Positions 9,437-21,828 of a DNA stretch of 57,500 nt are shown one piece after another (the stretch's first letter is position 1; every line of letters starts with the position of its first letter). The DNA lies in the NCBI GenBank assembly GCA_905221605.1, contig CAJNDS010000808.1, positions 1 to 57,500 of the forward strand, read 5' to 3'. The notes under the pieces were generated by a model that worked only from the letters and a program-made list of their open reading frames with translations, did no database searches and was not told the origin of the DNA. Made by a program: the position numbers and the translations under genes. The DNA comes from Symbiodinium natans (Eukaryota; Sar; Dinophyceae; Suessiales; Symbiodiniaceae).

Positions 9437-9861
9437 CCCTAAACCCTAAACCCTAAACCCTAAACCCTAAACCCTAAACCCTAAACCCTAAACCCTAAAC
9501 CCTAAACTAAACCCTAAACCCTAAACCCTAAACCCTAAACCCTAAACCCTAAACCCTAAACCCTAAACCCTAAACCCTAAACCCTAAACCCTAAACCCTA
9601 AACCCTAAACCCTAAACCCTAAACCCTAAACCCTAAACCCTAAACCCTAAACCCTAAACCCTAAACCCTAAACCCTAAACCCTAAACCCTAAACCCTAAA
9701 CCCTAAACCCTAAACCCTAAACCCTAAACCCTAAACCCTAAACCCTAAACCCTAAACCCTAAACCCTAAACCCTAAACCCTAAACCTAAACCCTAAACCC
9801 TAAACCCTAAACCCTAAACCCTAAACCCTAAACCCTAAACCCTAAACCCTAAACCCTAAAC
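9437..9861. repeat. Interstitial telomere array 5
   Basis: About 60 CCCTAAA units, the longest array in the window. Only two interruptions are seen (one near 9505, one near 9785). Orientation is the same as the terminal telomere. It passes directly into a CACACATACAC repeat. Confidence 0.97.
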
Positions 9862-10013
9862 CACACATACACCACACATACACCACACATACACCACACA
9901 TACACCACACATACACCACACATACACCACACATACACCACACATACACCACACATACACCACACATACACCAACAGCACATACACCACACATACACCAC
10001 ACATACACCACAC
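9862..10013. repeat. 11-bp CA-rich tandem repeat
   Basis: About 13-14 copies of ACACATACACC, interrupted once by CAACAGCACATAC near 9971. The minus strand gives a stop-free Cys/Val/Tyr/Trp-rich frame that is not a gene. Confidence 0.93.
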
Positions 10014-10440
10014 ATGCGCCAGACACACGCACCACAACGTGCATGCACCCTCCTACTTTTACCTGTAAAATCCTGTAAAAATAAGAGGCCTGCACTGAAC
10101 CGCGTGTACGCGGCACGACCCATACACCGCACCCAGCATCCAGCCATACAGCACGTGTACTCTTCCCAACGAAATCACCCACGCCACCTCGCACCACGCA
10201 TCCGTGATGCACCACACTGTGCATAAAACCACGCATACACCGCTCACGTCTGCACTACCCACCACACGCAGCGCGCCACGCGTACGCCTGCACCATGTGT
10301 ACAGTGCACACGGCAAAACAACACACCACGCATACCCCGCACCATGCATACACCGAAAACATGCATTCGTGCATTCACCATACGCTGCACCACGCATACA
10401 CCGCACCGTGCATTCACCGCACCGGGCATATAAATATACA
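10014..10440. repeat. Degenerate CA-rich repeat
   Basis: Loosely repeated CACGCATACACCGCACC-type motifs, apparently decayed relatives of the 11-bp repeat. A short unrelated piece at 10040-10090 interrupts it. Similar CA-rich DNA reappears at 14150-14400 on the far side of the satellite. Confidence 0.7.
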
Positions 10441-10469
10441 TACACCCAACATATCAATCAATCTATATG

Positions 10470-13400
10470 GCTTTGCATTGTTGCTAGATGGGCTTCATGT
10501 GTGGCCAGATAAATGGAAGTCATGCAAACAAAAGGAGGGAAGAGGCTCGCAAACTTCGCTGTCATACTTGCGGTTTTATGCGTCTAGACATGGCAGTCAT
10601 ATTTGTTGTTCGATGCGTCTTAAACGGTTGTGTATCGTTGCTTGATGGTTTCATGTATGACAGATTGGAGACAATTAATCATGCGCGCTCGAGAAAATAA
10701 GAGGACCGTAAATAAACACTTTGCTGTCATATTTGTGGTTTTACATGTCCAATTTAAATGGTTTTGTATCGTTGCTAGATGGGTTTCATGCCTGGCCTGA
10801 TATATGGTAGTCATGTGTGCACTGCACTGCATAGGCCGTACTTAGTATGCCCGGTTTGTGACGTCCCCCCGCCTGGACTTTCTGAGGGAGAAAGGAAGGG
10901 ATCGTTGCTGTTGAATTTGTGATTTTATGCTTCTACATGTTTTTGCATCGTTGCTAGATGGGTGTCACGCATGGACAAATCTATGGCACAATTTAATGCG
11001 TGCAAGTTCGAGAAAGGAAGCGGATCGTAAAAGACTTTTTGCTGTTATATTTGTGATTTTATGCTTCTAAATGTTGTTTTTGCATTGTTGCTAGATGGGT
11101 GTCACACATGGACAAATCTATGGCAATTAATGCGTGCATGTTCGAGAAAGGAAGGGATCGTAAATACTTTGCTGGTATATTGGTGATGTTATGCTTCTAA
11201 ATGTTGTTTTTTTGCATTGTTGCTAGATGGGCGTCACGCATGGACAAGTCTATGGTAATCATGCGTGCACGTTCGGGAGCTGCACCATCATTGCACCACA
11301 CATGCACCAGGCCACGAAAGGAAGGGATCGTAAAATACTTTGCTGCTATATTTGTGATTTTATGCTTCTAAATGTTGTTTTTGCATCGTTGCTAGATGGC
11401 TGTCGCGCATGGACAAATCCATGGCAACTAATTAATGCGTGCACGTTCGAGAAAGGAAGGGATCGTAAATAATTTGCTGGTATATTGATATAGGTAATGT
11501 TATGCTTCTAAATGTTTTTGCATCGTTGCTAGACGGGCGTCACGCATGGACAAGTCTGTGGTAATCATGCGTGCACGTTCGGGAGCTGCACCAGGCATCA
11601 TTGCACGTCACATGCACCAGGTCACGAAAGGAAGGGATCGTAAAATACTTTGCTGCTATATTTGTGACTTTATGCTTCTAAATGTTGCTTCTGCATCGTT
11701 GCTAGATGGCTGTCGCGCATGGACAAATCTATGGCAATCATGCGTGCACGTTCGAGAAAGGAAGCGGATCTTAAAAGACTTTTGCTATTATATTTGCGAT
11801 TTTATGCTTCTAAGTTTCTGCATCGTTGCTAGATGGGTGCCACGCATGGACATCTATTGCTGTAATATCTGTGATTTTATGCTTCTAGATGTTGTTTTTT
11901 TGCATCGTTGCTAGATGGGTTTCAAGTCTGGCCAGATATATGGTAGTCATGCGTGCACTGCACGTTCGAGGAAGGAAGGGGATCGTAAAACACTTTGCTG
12001 ATATATTTGCGATTTTATGCTTCTAAATGTGTTTCTGCATCGCTGCTAGATGGGTGTCACACATGGACAAATCTATGGCAATTTAATGCGTGCACGTTCG
12101 AGAAAGGAAGGGATCGTAAATACTTTGCGCTTATATTGGTGATGTTGTGCTTCTAAATGTTGTTTTTGCATCGTTGCTAGATGGGCGTCACGCATGGACA
12201 AGTCTATGGTAATCACGCGTGCACGTTCGGGAGCTGCACCATCATTGCACCACACATGCACGAGGCCACGAAAGGAAGGGATCGTAAAATACTTTGCTGC
12301 TATATTTGTGATTTTGTGCTTCTAAATGTTGTAAGTTGTTTTTGCATCGTTGCTAGATGGCTGTCGCGCATGGACAAAGCCATGGCAACTAATTAATGCG
12401 TGCACGTTCGAGAAAGGAAAGGATCGAAAATAATTTGCTGGTATATTGATATAGGTAATGTTATGCTTCTAAATGTTGTTTTTGCATCGTTGCTAGACGG
12501 GCGTCACGCATGGACAAGTCTATGGTAATCATGCGTGCACGTTCGGGAGCTGCACCAGGCATCATTGCACGTCACATGCACCAGGTCACGAAAGGAAGGG
12601 ATCGTAAAATACTTTGCTGCTATATTTGTGACTTTATGCTTCTAAATGTTGCTTCTGCATCGTTGCTAGATGGCTGTCGCGCATGGACAAATCTATGGCA
12701 ATCATGCGTGCACGTTCGAGAAAGGAAGCGGATCTTAAAAGACTTTTGCTATTATATTTGCGATTTTATGCTTCTAAGTTTCTGCATCGTTGCTAGATGG
12801 GTGCCACGCATGGACATCTATTGCTGTAATATCTGTGATTTTATGCTTCTAGATGTTGTTTTTTTGCATCGTTGCTAGATGGGTTTCAAGTCTGGCCAGA
12901 TATATGGTAGTCATGCGTGCACTGCACGTTCGAGGAAGGAAGGGGATCGTAAAACACTTTGCTGATATATTTGCGATTTTATGCTTCTAAATGTGTTTCT
13001 GCATCGCTGCTAGATGGGTGTCACACATGGACAAATCTATGGCAATTTAATGCGTGCACGTTCGAGAAAGGAAGGGATCGTAAATACTTTGCGCTTATAT
13101 TGGTGATGTTGTGCTTCTAAATGTTGTTTTTGCATCGTTGCTAGATGGGCGTCACGCATGGACAAGTCTATGGTAATCACGCGTGCACGTTCGGGAGCTG
13201 CACCATCATTGCACCACACATGCACGAGGCCACGAAAGGAAGGGATCGTAAAATACTTTGCTGCTATATTTGTGATTTTGTGCTTCTAAATGTTGTAAGT
13301 TGTTTTTGCATCGTTGCTAGATGGCTGTCGCGCATGGACAAAGCCATGGCAACTAATTAATGCGTGCACGTTCGAGAAAGGAAAGGATCGAAAATAATTT

Positions 13401-14140
13401 GCTGGTATATTGATATAGGTAATGTTATGCTTCTAAATGTTGTTTTTGCATCGTTGCTAGACGGGCGTCACGCATGGACAAGTCTATGGTAATCATGCGT
13501 GCACGTTCGGGAGCTGCACCAGGCATCATTGCACGTCACATGCACCAGGTCACGAAAGGAAGGGATCGTAAAATACTTTGCTGCTATATTTGTGACTTTA
13601 TGCTTCTAAATGTTGCTTCTGCATCGTTGCTAGATGGCTGTCGCGCATGGACAAATCTATGGCAATCATGCGTGCACGTTCGAGAAAGGAAGCGGATCGT
13701 AAAAGACTTTTGCTATTATATTTGCGATTTTATGCTTCTAAGTTTCTGCATCGTTGCTAGATGGGTGCCACGCATTAATATCTGTGATTTTATGCTTCTA
13801 GATGTTGTTTTTTTGCATCGTTGCTAGATGGGTTTCAAGTCTGGCCAGATATATGGTAGTCACGCGTGCACTGCACGTTCGAGGAAGGAAGGGGATCGTA
13901 AAACACTTTGCTGATATATTTGTGATTTTATGCTTCTAAATGTGTTTCTGCATCGTTGCTAGATGGGTGTCACACATGGACAAATCTATGGCAATTAATG
14001 CGTGCACGTTCGAGAAAGGAAGGGATCGTAAATACTTTGCGCTTATGTTGGTGATGTTGTGCTTCTAAATGTTGTTTTTGCATCGCTGCTAGATGGGCGT
14101 CACGCATGGACAAGTCTATGGCAATCATGCACGCACAGCT
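10470..14140. repeat. Satellite array with 964-bp higher-order repeat
   Basis: About 25 monomers of roughly 130-175 bp, recognisable by TTGCTAGATGGG, CACGCATGGACAA, CGTGCACGTTCGAGAAAGG and TTTTATGCTTCTAAATGTTG. The first few (to ~11200) are irregular. After that a block of about seven monomers repeats at 964 bp: sequence at 11546 recurs at 12510 and 13474, and that at 12181 recurs at 13145. The last block has a ~15-bp deletion near 13775. Apparent frames of 60-122 codons recur with the array and are not genes. Confidence 0.93.
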
Positions 14141-14149
14141 GCACCAGGC

Positions 14150-14400
14150 ATAATTGCACCACACATGCACCAGGCCACGCACACACCGCACATGTGTCAC
14201 ATCACAGTGCACTTTTTGTTTGTGCCACACCATGCACACACCACGCGCGCGCGCGCCCAACAGCGCCTCACACCACGCACACCACACATACACTGCACAT
14301 CCACCACATACACCACTCCATGCATGCACCGCGCCACACATCCACCACACCTGTCACGCCACACAACCAACGCCCACCACGCAAACGCCCCACCACAGCG
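14150..14400. repeat. CA-rich low-complexity flank
   Basis: CACCACGCACACACC-type sequence with a short (GC)n at 14246-14257. It borders the satellite on the right as 10014-10440 does on the left. Confidence 0.7.
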
Positions 14401-17400
14401 CATTAGACCACACCAAACCAGAAAACCACCGGGCCCATGGTGACCGCCGCAGCAGGACCAGGATACGTCGAAGGGCGGACCAAGCTCACTCACCATGAAG
14501 CCTCGCACAACCTCGCTGGTTCTGGGTCGTGTTTCCGGCCCGTTCGGGCGCTCTCGATCTGGACGGGCCATGGAAGTCATCCCAGAGGGCTCACCCAAAA
14601 AGGCTTGCCATGGGCTCCTTCCCCAAAGGGCACTGCCAAGAAAGAGGTTCACACTAACCGTCCCCAGGTCGCTGGAAGGCACTCCAACACGGTCAACCGC
14701 GAGGCCCGGCCCCACCAATCTCCCACAATCCAGTTGTACGAGTGGTTACGCACACAGGGCCAGCTGAGCTGCCTTTCGTGCCGGATAAATGGGATGATCG
14801 GTGGCTAACGAATCGCATCCCTAGTCACCAACTTCCGGCTATCGACCAGCCCAACCAAACCAACCGACCAACCAACCAAGAACACACGCACACACCCACA
14901 CACACACCCACACGCACATGCACCCATGCACGCATGCGCGCAGGCAGTGACACAGCATCTGCCGGCTTATCCAGATTTCACAAAGCATCCGAGTCTCGAT
15001 GATCTCGGCAGCGGCACGGTGCTTGCACAGCCAAAAGCTCTCTCTGAAGCTTGCCTCCGAAACAGGTACAAGCTTGCTGATTATAAACATGAATGATGTG
15101 TTTATCCCTAACCGTAGAAACATTACCTTTCTAGACTGCTGAATAGAAAGACACTCATTTTTTCTTACATAGGTTTAGAAGTAACGGACATGATTGCCCA
15201 ACTCATATCTTGCTCACCTGCTCTATGCCAAGCAAACAAAGCACTTTATGTTCCCCAAGAACAACCGAAACACTGCAATTCCTCTTGTGACCCCCCTTGC
15301 CCTAAACCCTAAGAGCCTTAAACACCAAACCCCAGCTGTCCTCTTGCTATCCTCGGCTGTCCTCATGCAACCAAACACCAGGGATGCTACTGCCCCGCCC
15401 TGGTCACGTGGAAGATTGGGGCAGTGAGGGCATTCAAGTCGGGCCCGTCACGAACAGTGCCACAACACTATGTCCTGTCTTGGTTTGAAACTCAGGCGCA
15501 CGAATTCGCCTGGAGTCGGACCTTTGGAAAAGGGTATTAACAAAGCAAAGAAGCCATGGGCATCGCAGATTTTCCAGCTGTGAAGATATCCGCAGAGGTG
15601 ACCGACGTCTAGAAGGGGCTGCTGACGAGATTCCTGTGACTCTGCGATTCTGCACGCTTCCGCTGTTCTAAAGCTGGGGCATTAACTCGCGGACACTTTG
15701 GGTCGCTTCACATCTGCTACCTTGGTGCGGCAGCCATTTGATGCACAGTCCACGCTCACTATGTTCAATATTCGTGCTTGCGACATTCAGCTTTGTAGCC
15801 TGTTGTACGCTGTTGCAAGCACCTGTATGCACTTCCTGCCCGTGTGCCAAGGGATCATGCAGATGCCAGGCGGCATCTGCCATGGGGCTTACACCTGCAC
15901 CTCGGTGCGAGATGCTCTGACTTGACCAGATGCTTGCACAGCGACGTGGTGACTTGGCCAATCGCTGGCGTCCTCTCTACACCTCTTGTCCAGTGATGGA
16001 GCAGAATCACCTTCGCAACGTCGTTTTCGAGTAAACGTAGTAGACGAGTAAGCATGCATGAACAAACGGCGGCACACTACTGGCACACACACTGTGCAGC
16101 ACTAGCCTCCCAGTCGCTGGCATGTTAAATAAAAGGTGCTCCTCAAAACAATTTCTTGATTGGCTGATCTGGTTTGAGGCCTTCTTGCTTGACCATATGT
16201 CAAACACCAATGAAGAATCCCTTTCAGCAAACTCCTCGCACAGAAAGCTGCCGCCGGAAGTGGGATTCACCTGCATTTGGCTTGACATAACACGGCAGCC
16301 TGCACATTCAGGAACCCCCCAAAAAACTCAGTGTCAGACTGCCTCGACCACCCCGAACTTGGGCAGAGACATCTTCCAAGCCTCGCCACTTCAACACCCT
16401 AGCTTTGCTAATCGTTGTTGGGCCGGTGTGATTTGGCCTGATTGCCCATTACTGCCTCATCGTCTGGCTGCACCATTGGAATCGTGAGGTGTGTTTTGGG
16501 GATTCTCTTCTGATTTGTCTCAGCCTCTGTTGCTTCCTGGCACTGCCGACTCACAGTTGAATCTCCCCAACCAAACTTTCCTGAACTCCCAAACCGGGCA
16601 AATACTGCTGTTCCAACTTTTCATCACCAAGCTTCGGTTGCGACAATTTCTTGCGCGTGAGCCTGCCTGATTTCACTTGTATCGCACTGGTAACATCTTC
16701 TTGCATCCTCACCGATCTTTAGGTGAGTGATAACCCGGGCAAGCCAGGTGTTCCATGGAGTTGCGTTTCCTGCGCTTGCTTTATATAAGTGCGTGGAAAA
16801 CTTCGTTTCGGCGTCCTTTTGATCTCTCCATGTTTTTGGGAAATTGCAACTTTCTATCCAACGAGAGATCTGCGGAACAGTGTTGCTGGTCCAACCCTGT
16901 GCACGGCACTGATCAACCACCTTCGAAGATTGGGGTGTTGGTTGCCGCAGCAGCAGCATGCGCGTAACACCCGTTCTTCTGAACTCGACCACCCTTTTGG
17001 ACAGGGGTGTCGCCGTGCTGAAGCCCTGTTAACGCGATCGGCCGGTGTTCCCTAAATGTCATCGTGCTGAAGCCATGACTGCTCATTGTAGCAGCGGACC
17101 GGGCTGTCGCCATGCAAGGAACGAAACCGTGCGCGCCAGGTGAATCCAACAAATCTCAGCCACAACGAGCTGCACATGGAAGATTTCTGGCTACAAGTGG
17201 GCCCACTGTTGGAGGGTCAAAATGTGGTGACACTGCAATTAAACTCGTCCTACACGTGCACCAGGCAAGCCAGAGAAGAGGAGCGCATTCAGAATTGCCA
17301 ACGTTCAGTTTGTTGCTCATGCTATAAGCCGGATTCATGGCACAGGCCGTGCCTCTTCGACTGGCACCCTCAGTTCAACAAACAACTGGATTTCTTGCTT

Positions 17401-17402
17401 CA
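14401..17402. other. No recognisable gene
   Basis: About 3 kb of mixed-composition DNA. Open frames are short (up to ~173 codons on minus at 14197-14718, running into the CA repeat), overlap on both strands and show no domain I recognise. A (CA)n-type microsatellite lies at 14880-14940 and a two-unit telomere-like CCCTAAACCCTAA at 15299-15311. Small exons of intron-containing genes cannot be excluded by eye. Confidence 0.5.
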
Positions 17403-17434
17403 ACCCTAAACCCTAAACCCTAACCCCTAAACCC
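17403..17434. repeat. Short interstitial telomere remnant
   Basis: Four to five CCCTAAA-type heptamers, one of them CCCCTAA, in the same orientation as the chromosome terminus. Confidence 0.85.
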
Positions 17435-17889
17435 GCGCTGCGGAACCCTGCTGCAACATCCTGCAATCCTGACTGCGAGAGCCACTCACGAGCTGGCTGC
17501 AGCGCTCTCATCATCACATTTGCCGGCAAGGTGCCCTTTGAAGTACGCCAACAACAACTGGAGAACTGTGATGTGGCTCACCTCAAGTAGTCTCAACAAG
17601 ACATGTCTGACCCGCCTCGGCATGAAGCGGATCGAATTTGCACATACATGCACATTGCACATAGTCACATAGGGTCATCGACGTGATGTACAAAACTCTG
17701 ATTCTCTGGGCTTCTGACGATGAGAACTGGTGAGGTGCACATTTCAACCTATCCCACAAAAGGTATCAAAAGGTCATAATCAAACTTTTGCAGGCCGGAA
17801 GACTGCTGAAACCACCGGGAGCGTCCCCATGCGCTCGCGAGTTGTCGCCATGTGCCACTCCCTCGCTCTACCAGTCTTAATGAGTACAC

Positions 17890-19560
17890 ACGAGTCATAT
17901 AATATTGTCAGACACGGACGGGATCCCACCACCCACCTCCGGGTCTATTCTTATAAATCCCAATGCGGGGGTGAAGTGCGTTTGCCACGCCTGCCAAGGT
18001 TTCGAGTGGGTTTGGGATGGGTTTTGGGTGGGTTTTGGTGAGTGTTGCGTGGGTTTTGCGTGGGTTCAATGCGGGGGTGCCCCTTCTGGGGTAGTGGCGC
18101 AAAAAAAAGGGTGGTTTAAGCAAATTGAAATGTTTATCCCTTCTTGGGACTTAACGTGCTTTGGGGCCCATACCCTCTATTCCCCAAAAAAGGATGGTTT
18201 AAGTAAATTGAGATGTTCTAGCGGCGCAAAAAAAGGGTGGTTTAAGTACATTGAGATGTTTATCCCTTCTTGGGGCTTACCGTGCTTTGGGGCCCATAAC
18301 CTCTATTCCCCAAAAGAGGGTGGTTTAAGTAAATTGAGATGTTCAGACCCAAATAACACGCTTTGCAGAAATCCAGTCATAAAATATTGTCAGACACGGA
18401 CGGGATCCCACCACCCACCTCCGGGTCTATTCTTATAAATCCCAATGCGGGGGTGAAGTGCGTTTGCCACGCCTGCCAAGGTTTCGAGTGGGTTTGGGAT
18501 GGGTTTTGGGTGGGTTTTGGTGAGTGTTGCGTGGGTTTTGCGTGGGTTCAACGTCTGGGGTAGTGGCGCAAAAACAAGGGTGGTTTAAGTAAATTGAAAT
18601 GTTTATCCCTTCTTGGGACTTAACGTGCTTTGGGGCCCATACCCTCTATTCCCCAAAAAAGGATGGTTTAAGTAAATTGAGATGTTCTAGCGGCGCAAAA
18701 AAAGGGTGGTTTAAGTACATTGAGATGTTTATCCCTTCTTGGGGCTTACCGTGCTTTGGGGCCCATAACCTCTATTCCCCAAAAGAGGGTGGTTTAAGTA
18801 AATTGAGATGTTCAGACCCAAATAACACGCTTTGCAGAAATCCAGTCATAAAATATTGTCAGACACGGACGGGATCCCACCACCCACCTCCGGGTCTATT
18901 CTTATAAATCCCAATGCGGGGGTGAAGTGCGTTTGCCACGCCTGCCAAGGTTTCGAGTGGGTTTGGGATGGGTTTTGGGTGGGTTTTGGTGAGTGTTGCG
19001 TGGGTTTTGCGTGGGTTCAACGTCTGGGGTAGTGGCGCAAAAACAAGGGTGGTTTAAGTAAATTGAAATGTTTATCCCTTCTTGGGACTTAACGTGCTTT
19101 GGGGCCCATACCCTCTATTCCCCAAAAAAGGATGGTTTAAGTAAATTGAGATGTTCTAGCGGCGCAAAAAAAGGGTGGTTTATGTACATTGAGATGTTTA
19201 TCCCTTCTTGGGGCTTACCGTGCTTTGGGGCCCATAACCTCTATTCCCCAAAAGAGGGCCGTTTAAGTAAATTGAGATGTTCAGACCCAAATAACACGCT
19301 TTGCAGAAATCCAGTCATATAATATTGTCAGACACGGACGGGATCCCACCACCCACCTCCGGGTCTATTCTTATAACTCCCAATGCGGGGGTGAAGTGGG
19401 TTTGCCACGCCTGCCAAGGTTTCGAGTGGGTTTGGGATGGTTTTTGTTTGGGTGGGTGGGTGTGGGTGGGTTTTTGTGGGTTTTGCGAGGGTTTTGCGAG
19501 GGTTTTGCGTGGCTTCAATGCAGGGGTGAACTGGGTTTGCCACGCCTGCCAACTAAGGTC
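17890..19560. repeat. 469-bp tandem repeat (four units)
   Basis: The anchor GACACGGACGGGATCCC occurs at 17911, 18393, 18862 and 19331, spaced 482, 469 and 469 bp; the last unit is partial. Each unit has a GGGTTTTGGTGAG-rich half and a half with three sub-repeats around GGGTGGTTTAAGTAAATTGA. Units 2 and 3 are nearly identical; the first carries an extra AATGCGGGGGTGCCCCTT segment. Frames of 66-177 codons recur with the repeat and look spurious. Confidence 0.92.
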
Positions 19561-19700
19561 CCTGGGTTTTGGCAAACCCACTTGTAGGGTTTCAGAGGGC
19601 GGGGATGCTCGAAGTAATAAGTGTTTTTGTCTTTTCTGACCCTTGTCTGGATGATGCTGCAAAAGAGGCGTTAAACAAAACCCAATAAAGTTTCTCAAAC

Positions 19701-19975
19701 TCGGCCCATCGTCCCACACGAGCCCCAAACCATCCCCTGTCCAACCCATCCTCAATCCATCTCAGCTTCCAGCCGGTGCATGGAGGGAGCGACAGGGTAC
19801 TGCAGGATTGCAAGCTACACGACCCCGTCACTGCTACCCTTCAGCCGTTTCCTGCAGGTGTTCAGCATTGCACTAGCCTGCCGCTTCTTTTTGGAAATTC
19901 AAAATTATGACTCAAGACGCATGTGGTCCAAGCACAGCAGCAAGAAACACAAATCAACAAGACCATAACATGCAA
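19701..19975 (+). repeat. Dispersed repeat, intronless-looking copy A
   Basis: Matches 30019-30350 over most of its length: CATCGTCCCACACG, the ATGGAGGGAGCGACA start, CTTCAG...CTGCAGGTGTTCA, and a 3' part GTGGTCCAAGCACAGCAGCA. The frame from the ATG at 19780 reads MEGAT, then LLPFS, FLQVF and ACRFFLEIQNY. Relative to copy B it lacks a 66-bp segment that starts GT and ends AG. Confidence 0.8.
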
Positions 19976-21744
19976 AAATGTACAGATGCAAAGCACATGT
20001 TCACTCGCTCATGCACAAAGTGAACCATCCAGGTCGGCATGTTAAAAGCCTATAGGAAGATTGACGATAAACTTGGCATTTGCGACACTGGTCTTGTAAA
20101 AGCGCAGGTACGGGCAAAATGCAGAGGGAGTTGCCGGGAATGGCGAAGATCTCTACTGTGACCCCAGGCTCCTATTCCCAGCTGTCTCGGTGGAGAGGCG
20201 CGGAAAGGGAAGTCACGCGCGCGGTGCATCGGTCTATGGCACGGGCAGAAAACAAAAACTGTGGTCTTACGTCTTCTTGCCGTTCTTCCTTGTCTTCCTT
20301 GTTATGTTTTCCTCCCTGTTCCTCCATTGTCTTCTTCCACATTGTTTGGCTCTCTTGCGCTTGATCGGTCTGGCTCTTCCTCTCTCTTTGGGTCACAGAT
20401 CTGTCTGACCATGCTTGCTGTTTGCTGCTGCCAGAACACGGACAGGTTCAACATGGTTAAACGCCTGTGGCACCGTGAGGTTCGTGTTTTGCATGTTCGA
20501 GTCACTGCACGTTCCAGTCGGAAACGCATGCCGCTTTGCTCCCACATTCACTGTCCAGATCCGAGCAACCAACGGTCAAAGCGGCTAGGGCTAGGATAGA
20601 CGGCACTGCCCAGTGCTGTTTGGACAGACAGACTCTCGATCGCTTTTGCATTTGCAGTAGCGCTGTTCTTGAAAGGTGCATCTCCGAAAACAATGGAAAT
20701 TCAGGTCTTCTAGATTCTACAGATTCTGAAACCTCGAAGTTCCAAGAGCTTCTTCAAATGTTCTTACCCTCCCTCCGATGCACAGAGCACTATGTAAAGT
20801 GTACTGTGTACGTACCTCGTGCACTCTGCACTGCAAACTCAACAGGTCTGTAATTGCAAAACATGTTTTCTTCTCGCAGAGCGGGTGGGTTCACGCATCC
20901 AGAATCCTCGGTTGATAGCAGCACCTAAGCGTGCGCCATGAGCCTCCCAGCTTCCGAAGGCTTTCACATTAATTACTCTTTAGCCGCTTCAGTCGCTACC
21001 CTGAGAAGCAAAGTCGGGCGCGATGCTTTGCGCGCGCACACGGATCTCTGCGGGAAGCACTGAGGTGCTTGCGACCGCGACCTGTACGACCCTAGAGCTT
21101 CCCGTTCTCGCAAAGTGTAACCACAGGGGAGAGTCGCTGTGACTGAGGGCTGCGCTCGGCGAGTGCACTTGAGCACATCGCGCAGAAGTTGCGCAGACGC
21201 ACGCGCAGGGGACGACAACTCGAGCCCACGCCCCGCGCGGGTCACAGCCGCACAAGAAGTCGTGGCTGTTCGGCCTGAGAGCAAAAGCTGGTGGAACCGA
21301 AATGTGAGCAAAAGTATGGCAGCGGTAGCGCAGGGAGTCAAGATGCCGCGCCAAGGACTCCGATACGGTGTCCTGTTCTATCAGGATGCGGCCAGGCGAG
21401 CGTCCTCTGGTGTTTGCATTAGAGTCGGGAAGCTCGGAAGAAGGCCGACGATGCAGGTGGCAGACTTTGCAGCGAATGTGGGGGACCTACTTGACGGATC
21501 CTCGGGCGTTTAGAGCGAAAAGGGGAATCTCGACGGGGCCATGGCCTTTGACAGCCAGAGCTTGAGGGGGCGAGCGAAGCTTGACACTGCACTCCACCAC
21601 TGCGGTGCTCACTAGGCCGTGTCCGTGTGTTGCAGATGATTGCAGACGCAATGGTGCACACTCGCGCCCGGGCTTGCCATACGCTTCTGCATTGAAAATG
21701 TTCTCGCCCGCCTCGGAGAATGGAGAGGGTGAGGGCACTGCTCA

Positions 21745-21828
21745 AGGCGCTGCATGGGGTGCTGCATGGGGCGCTGCAAGGGCCGCTGCGTGGAGCGCTG
21801 CGCGGAGCGCTGCATGGGGTGCCGTGCT
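21745..21828. repeat. 12-bp tandem repeat
   Basis: About seven imperfect units of GCTGCATGGGGC (variants GCTGCGTGGAGC and GCTGCAAGGGCC). In the plus frame this reads as an Ala-Ala-Trp-Gly-like repeat. Confidence 0.75.

Noticed and set aside
10470-14140. Recurrent frames (CDFMLLNV words) in the satellite as a tandem gene family
   Set aside because: Frames break at different places in different monomers and follow the DNA repeat; no frame is preserved across the array.
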